Source of the DNA: Mesostigma viride
Lineage: Eukaryota; Streptophyta; Mesostigmatophyceae; Mesostigmatales; Mesostigmataceae
Length of the DNA: 62,000 nt
Direction: 5' to 3'
Assembly: GCA_009746045.1 (NCBI GenBank)
Contig: RPFO01000389.1
Span: forward strand, 756,440 to 818,439
In this document: positions 57,280 to 62,000 of the stretch, in pieces
Layout of the letters: every line of letters starts with the position of its first letter
Position numbering within the stretch: position 1 is the stretch's first letter
Position numbers and translations under genes: made by a program
Notes under the pieces: model-generated
What the model saw: only the letters and a program-made list of their open reading frames with translations
Told to the model about the DNA's origin: nothing
Databases searched by the model: none

Positions 57280-57996
57280 CCCACGCCAACGCCCACGCCC
57301 ACGCCCACGCCCACGCCAACGCCCACGCCCACGCCCACGCCCACGCCCACGCCCACGCCCACGCCCACGCCCACGCCCACGCCCACGCCCACGCCCACGC
57401 CCACGCCCACGCCCACGCCCACGCTCACGCCCACGCCCACGCCCACGCTCACGCCCACGCCCACGCCCACGCCCACGCCCACGCCCACGCCCACGCCCAC
57501 GCCCACGCCCACGCCCACGCCCACGCCCACGCCCACGCCCACGCCCACGCCCACGCCCACGCCCACGCCCACGCCCACGCCCACGCCCACGCCCACACCC
57601 ACGCCCACGCCCACGCCCACGCCCACGCCCACGCCCACACCCACACCCACGCCCACGCCCACGCCCACACCCACACCCACGCCCACGCCCACGCCCACGC
57701 CCACGCCCACGCCCACGCCCACGCCCACGCCCACGCCCACTCCCACGCCTACGCTCACGCCCACGCCCACGCCCACGCCCACGCCCATGCCAACGCCCAC
57801 GCCCACGCCCACGCCCACGCCCACGCCCACGCCCACGCCCACGCCCACGCCCACGCCCACGCCCACGCCCACGCCCACGCCCACGCCCACGCCCACGCCC
57901 ACGCCCACGCCCACGCCCACGCCCACGCCCACGCCCACGCCCGCGCCCATGCCCACGCTCACGCCCACGCCCACGCCCACGCCCGCGCCTGCGCCC
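57280..57996. repeat. (GCCCAC)n hexanucleotide array, second block
   Basis: About 117 units with scattered CTCACG, CACACC and CATGCC variants. The following 57995-58112 segment is a diverged copy of 57172-57290, so array plus unique segment forms a two-unit duplication. Confidence 0.95.
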
Positions 57997-58263
57997 ACCC
58001 TAGCCTCACCCCTACTCCAAGCCACAAATGCACCGTAAGCCACAGCCAGAAGTACAGCACAGCAGCGACAATTGCAGACTTAGCCCAGACACACACCTAC
58101 CCACGTCAATGCCCCTGCCCAGAGACTCGCGGCCTCATCCCACCCCCCTGCACGAACAGTTCCCAAACAAAAGAAAAGGCAAACAAAAGGAACAAGAGTA
58201 GCAAGCTGCATTGCGAGCACATATGCCAGTTCTGGTGCACATGCCAGGCCGAAAGCAACTCAT

Positions 58264-58444
58264 GATTGCCCCTGCCCCTGCCCCTGCCCCTACCCCTGCC
58301 CCTGCCCCTGCCCCTGCCCCTGCCCCTGCCCCTGCCCCTGCCCCTGCCCCTGCCCCTGCCCCTGCCCCTGCCCCTGCCCCTGCCCCTGCCCCTGCCCCTG
58401 CCCCTGCCCCTGCCCCTGCCCCTGCCCCTGCTCCTGCCCCTGCC
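58264..58444. repeat. (GCCCCT)n hexanucleotide array
   Basis: About 30 units CCCCTG. Pro-Ala and Leu-Pro frames across it are artefacts. Confidence 0.95.
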
Positions 58445-58479
58445 ATCACCATTCTAACCACCACACATTACGAAAAGCA

Positions 58480-59634
58480 AGAAGAAATTATAATGATAAT
58501 AAGAAGAAATTATAAGAAGAAGAAATAATAATAATAAACAAGCACAAAGTTGACTGCACATGCGACTGTACCAGTAGGCACGTAGCAAATTTTAGCTGCA
58601 GCTTCAATTTCAACTTCATTGCAATTGCAAGTGTGACTGCATGTGTAATTGCACTACCAATGCCTAATGCCCACTGCATGTGCCCAGTGCGAATGCAATT
58701 CAAAAGCAACATGCAATCGAAATTACAGCTGAAGCCGGCTATTAACAAAGATATTTAAAGCAGTTGTTAACTACAGAGACCCAATGAAAATGCAAATGCA
58801 ATGAAAAAGCAACAGAAGTTGAAGCCACTGCCACTCTACCTGCCGACAGTAACACCACCGCCAGCACCCACTCATATCCCAACGACAAGGAAATAGAATT
58901 GCCCAAAGCCAGACATACATTGGGACGCATAAGCAAACGGCAACGCAAGCGCACATGCAAATGTATACGCAAAGGCAAAGGCAAACGCAAACGCAAACGC
59001 AAACGCAAGCTTGTCATGTACCTACGCTTAACTGCAAACGCAAACTGTGCACGAAGCAAAAAGATTGGATGGCCAAGATCATGGCAAATACGAGGGCCGA
59101 AAACAATCCAACTTCATCTAAATGTCCGAAATCCTCACGACGTTTCGATGCGCGCTTGAATGTCGAAGGCCTGCGCCGATTATCGATCATAAGTCGAATG
59201 TGTAATTGTCGGCTTATGAGAACTGCTTTGCGACAGTATCACGTCAGGCCGTTCCTGTGCAGCCATTTTCCCTGTGCAGCGGGTGGACAACGTTCACTTT
59301 CCGCATTATTCATGGCTATCGAAGTTAATTCTTACCGACCCCGGCTGCCATGGCCACTGGCCACGCATATCAAGTTCAGGTATTCCCGACCTGTAGCGCA
59401 GCAGATTTCTGTTGGAAGGCATCCTAAGCATCGTGATAAAAGAAATCCGAACAATAGACATTCATGCTGCATCTAAGGACATTATGGCATTTGTATATAC
59501 TGCAAGTACATGTATCGACATTGCCGTGATTGCTAACCCCGACTCACCATGAACAGGAACTTTCCCTCTGCCTCCATGAAATGTACTTCGTGAAATGTAC
59601 TGTAATACATATGATGTACTACGATGATAATCAT
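58480..59634. other. No gene recognised; AAT and GCAAAC words
   Basis: AATAAT/AGAAGA runs at 58490-58545, GCAATT-like words at 58600-58690, and a (GCAAAC)n stretch at 58966-59010. Short frames show no motif. Confidence 0.55.
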
Positions 59635-60247
59635 CCCAGCAAAGCCATAGTACACCTTCCGTTTCGACCGCCATGTCGGCCACTAGTCCGGATAGCTCAA
59701 TGTGCACCTGACCTTGACACTAATCGCACAAACAGCCACAATTTTGCAAGCAAGAAGACATGGCTACCTCGGCATTTCATGAAATGTACTTCGTGAAATG
59801 CATTTCGTGAAATGTACTAAGGAACGTGATTGGCCGGCGTTCGCTCGCCAAATCTCGCAAAATGTACTAAGGCACGTGATTGGTCCCGCAAAATGTACTA
59901 AGGAACGTGATTGGCCGGCGAAGATTCTGTTTGCTGCAATTAAAATTCCCTACAGAATCTTCGCCGGCCAATCACGTTCCTTAGTACATTTTGCGGGACC
60001 AATCACGTGCCTTAGTACATTTTGCGAGATTTGGCGAGCGAACGCCGGCCAATCACGTTCCTTAGTACATTTCACGAAATGCATTTCACGAAGTACATTT
60101 CATGAAATGCCGAGGTAGCCATGTCTTCTTGCTTGCAAAATTGTGGCTGTTTGTGCGATTAGTGTCAAGGTCAGGTGCACATTGAGCTATCCGGACTAGT
60201 GGCCGACATGGCGGTCGAAACGGAAGGTGTGCTATGGCTTTGCTGGG
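59635..60247. repeat. Near-perfect palindrome, 296-bp arms with a 21-bp loop
   Basis: Left arm 59635-59930 and right arm 59952-60247 are reverse complements with about one mismatch; the loop is 59931-59951. Each arm holds three copies of a module with CCAATCACGT and TTAGTACATTT, plus CATTTCRTGAAATG inverted words. As RNA or single-stranded DNA it would fold into a very long hairpin. Confidence 0.93.
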
Positions 60248-60681
60248 ACATAATCGTGGCTATCTGCTTCCTGGCTTTCGCTATCATGGTGATGGGACAC
60301 CATGGGAAGCGCAAGTTCGCAGCCATAGTGCTAAGCGGCAGCACCCATGCCGGCAGCCTAGTGACCGACGAGACGTTCGACTGTAAGTGCGGCCACGAGT
60401 GCATGAAGCCCATTAGAATATCACATCTCCAGGCATTGCGAAGCGCCTGGTTTTCGCCCGGGCGGAAGCAAGAGGACAGGAAGGCGGCGATAAAGCAGCA
60501 GCTGCACCAGGGGGGGTACGACGCCATAACCACGATGTCGTCATCTACTCGTCACAAGTTCGTTCATGGCGCTGGTTTTCGGTTCGTTCTCGACGGGGGA
60601 GTCAAGGATATGAACATAGGGTTTGTGACCCCTTTTCACTTTCGCGTTTCACTTTCGAGGCGGCCTTCAGGCACTGCCTGA
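60208..60681 (+). CDS. Unrecognised ORF starting in the palindrome arm; one membrane segment and a Cys-rich motif
   Basis: 157 codons from ATG at 60208 (MAVETEGVLWLCWD). Residues 8-30 (LWLCWDIIVAICFLAFAIMV) are a likely membrane helix. Then comes CKCGHECMKPIRISHLQALR and a basic stretch RKQEDRKAAIKQQL. The C-x-C-x3-C plus charged helix resembles the start of DNA-binding modules in uncharacterised transposon proteins, but I cannot assign a family. The first 14 codons are duplicated in the left palindrome arm on the other strand. CCAAT/CACGT modules lie 90-260 bp upstream. Confidence 0.4.
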   Translation: MAVETEGVLWLCWDIIVAICFLAFAIMVMGHHGKRKFAAIVLSGSTHAGSLVTDETFDCKCGHECMKPIRISHLQALRSAWFSPGRKQEDRKAAIKQQLHQGGYDAITTMSSSTRHKFVHGAGFRFVLDGGVKDMNIGFVTPFHFRVSLSRRPSGTA

Positions 60682-61166
60682 AAATTAGCAACCACGTTTG
60701 GAACTCTTCGGACCACCTGTGAAACTAATCACATTTGATGATGTGCTGGCGGGCCTGGGCATCGCATTTGAGCATTACTTCGAGCAGGGCTCAACAAGCT
60801 CGATTCGCCAACTCAACCCGAAGAAGCCCTAAGCTGCGGTAAGACATATATTTGTGTGGATGGCTCTTGATATCATGCTGAATTTCTAGTCTTCTCTAGG
60901 TGGACAGTTCATGTGCAGCCATACAGGTCATCCATGTGTGTTTTAACCATGTTGCATGTGCCACAGATATTATGAGCAGTATTTACTAAGTGTGCTGGAG
61001 TCGTTGTTGCATGCTTGTTGTATTTCACAGTTCACGCCTGCATGAACGCATCGTTGATACTAATGATTATTCATATTGCATGACTGTTCTATTGGGGACG
61101 CCGCGCTTGATGTCACAACGTGGCCGAAAGGGTGCATCCACCGCTGACGGCCGGTGGGTGAAATCG
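60682..61166. other. Gap between two plus-strand ORFs, no gene recognised
   Basis: T-rich and moderately AT-rich, possibly an intron or intergenic region. No motif seen. Confidence 0.4.
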
Positions 61167-62000
61167 ATGGACGCATTTCCGAAGAAGCCAGCCGCGGGCC
61201 ACACCCATGGCGCGGGCGGGGGCGCGGGCGGGGGCGGGGGCGGGGGAGAAGGCGCGGGTGCGGGCGCGGGCGCCACCCAAGACGCGGGCGCGGGCGCGGG
61301 CCCGGGCGGGGGCGGGGGCGGGCGCAGGCGCCGGCGCGGGTGCGGGCGCGGGCGCCACCCAAGGCGCGCGCGCGGGCGCGGGCGGGGTGGGGGCGCAGGC
61401 GCCGGCGCGGGTGCGGGCGCGGGCGCCACCGCCGACTTGGATGATGAGCCAGCAACCGAAGCCGAGAGGGAGAGGCACCGCTCTTCGAAGGTGTTCGATC
61501 TCGAAGTGTTTTGGGGCCCGGATATGACCGTGTATGTCCGCTGGCGCCTAGCCGCATCGGAGACGTTGGTAAATGCACCGGTGAACAAGTGGCAGCCCAC
61601 AGGGCCTAATGGCGAGGCTTGTGACGGGGTCACGCCCATTGGGTACACCCCGCAGGGAGATCCTGTCTATGGGTGCCTCCTCATAGAGCGTGGCAAGGCC
61701 CCCAAAGGAAGTCCTGGTCTAGTGCCGCTTTTTGAATGGGACGAGGGCGGTGCCAGGAGATGTACCTGCGCTAGCCTTCACAGCCTTTTTCCTGACATCG
61801 TCGCCGCTGAGAAGCAGCAGTTGCTGGACGGATGGATTGAGCAGGTGCCAAAGTCCGTGGAGGATGTGCGTGCCAACAACGAGAATCTGTTCGACATCAT
61901 GGAGCAAAAGCTCAAAGAGAAGCGTGAACTGCAAGCGAACAAGGCGGTACCCTTACCGCTGCGATCTGCAGGCGACCAGTCGGTTGCGCGGGCAACACGA
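61167..62000 (+). CDS. Unrecognised protein with Gly/Ala/Arg-rich linker, 3-prime end outside the window
   Basis: Open from ATG at 61167 (MDAFPKKPAAGHTHGAGG) to the window edge, 278 codons, no stop. Residues 14-88 are a Gly/Ala/Arg tract encoded by GCGGGC-type repeats. Then an ordered part begins: ADLDDEPATEAERERH, KVFDLEVFWGPDMTVYVRW, NKWQPTGPNGEACDGVTP, LVPLFEWDEGGARRCTCAS, and a charged coiled-coil-like end (NENLFDIMEQKLKEKREL). The conserved-looking composition after the repeat argues for real coding. I do not recognise the family. It may belong with the ORF at 60208 in one gene or element. Confidence 0.55.
   Translation, partial: MDAFPKKPAAGHTHGAGGGAGGGGGGGEGAGAGAGATQDAGAGAGPGGGGGGRRRRRGCGRGRHPRRARGRGRGGGAGAGAGAGAGATADLDDEPATEAERERHRSSKVFDLEVFWGPDMTVYVRWRLAASETLVNAPVNKWQPTGPNGEACDGVTPIGYTPQGDPVYGCLLIERGKAPKGSPGLVPLFEWDEGGARRCTCASLHSLFPDIVAAEKQQLLDGWIEQVPKSVEDVRANNENLFDIMEQKLKEKRELQANKAVPLPLRSAGDQSVARATR

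Noticed and set aside
56381-58528. Long Gly-Val, Ala-Trp, Pro-Thr, Ala-His and Pro-Ala frames, up to 312 codons
   Set aside because: Period-6 arrays keep all frames open; no non-repetitive domain is attached.

Overview
The window is nuclear DNA of a flagellated eukaryote, most likely a green (chlorophyte-type) alga. Three things point that way: a host gene split into many exons with uniform GTGxGT-type donors; a motile-cilium protein (dynein-arm assembly factor DNAAF1/ODA7/LRRC50); and tyrosine-recombinase retroelements with the split-repeat layout known from volvocine TOC1/Kangaroo and PAT-type elements, beside chromoviral and copia-type elements and many GC-rich micro/minisatellites. I cannot name the species. 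No bacterial operons, rRNA, tRNA or CRISPR were seen.

Layout. (1) 1-6309: a decayed YR retroelement (copy A, minus strand) whose terminal repeat was hit by a 1394-bp non-autonomous hAT-like transposon (4781-6174; 15-bp inverted ends, 8-bp target duplication). (2) 6309-6861: tetranucleotide tracts. (3) 6864-23710, minus strand: a phase-consistent multi-exon host gene. Exons 1-9 encode the DNAAF1 leucine-rich repeats and cap; exons 10-11 and a very long last exon add a RING-H2 finger and a 950-residue low-complexity tail. Its introns are full of minisatellites, several of which begin exactly at splice sites. (4) 24.2-25.2 kb: a broken transposase-like relic with a SWIM zinc finger. (5) 27.4-31.2 kb: two inverted (tail-to-tail) LINE ORF1-only copies. 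(6) 31.2-56.0 kb: a four-element nest. A degenerate copia-like element (Gag, IN, PR at 31.6-35.9 kb; RT-RH at 54.1-56.0 kb) is split by an 18.2-kb chromoviral Ty3/gypsy element (35857-54105, minus strand, near-identical 564/565-bp LTRs, ACCAA target duplication). That element is itself split by a piggyBac-like TTAA element (41131-43037) and by an intact YR retroelement (copy B, 47055-52555, plus strand). (7) 56.5-59.0 kb: hexanucleotide arrays (GCCCCC, GCCCAC, GCCCCT, GCAAAC). (8) 59635-60247: a near-perfect 296-bp-arm palindrome carrying CCAAT/CACGTG modules, next to two unrecognised plus-strand ORFs, the last running off the window.

How the parts work together. Copy B is the best-preserved mobile unit: one 1391-codon ORF joins a Gag-like region, RT, RNase H and a tyrosine recombinase with its full catalytic set, and the A1-ORF-B1A2B2 repeats are complete. 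The chromovirus carries a leader ORF with a caulimovirus-VI/RNase-H1-N-terminal-like domain and an extra ORF after integrase. The host gene would act in cytoplasmic preassembly of axonemal dyneins; the RING finger, if really joined to it, would link that chaperone-type scaffold to ubiquitin transfer. The exon joins are inferred from splice signals, phase and family match, not from transcripts.
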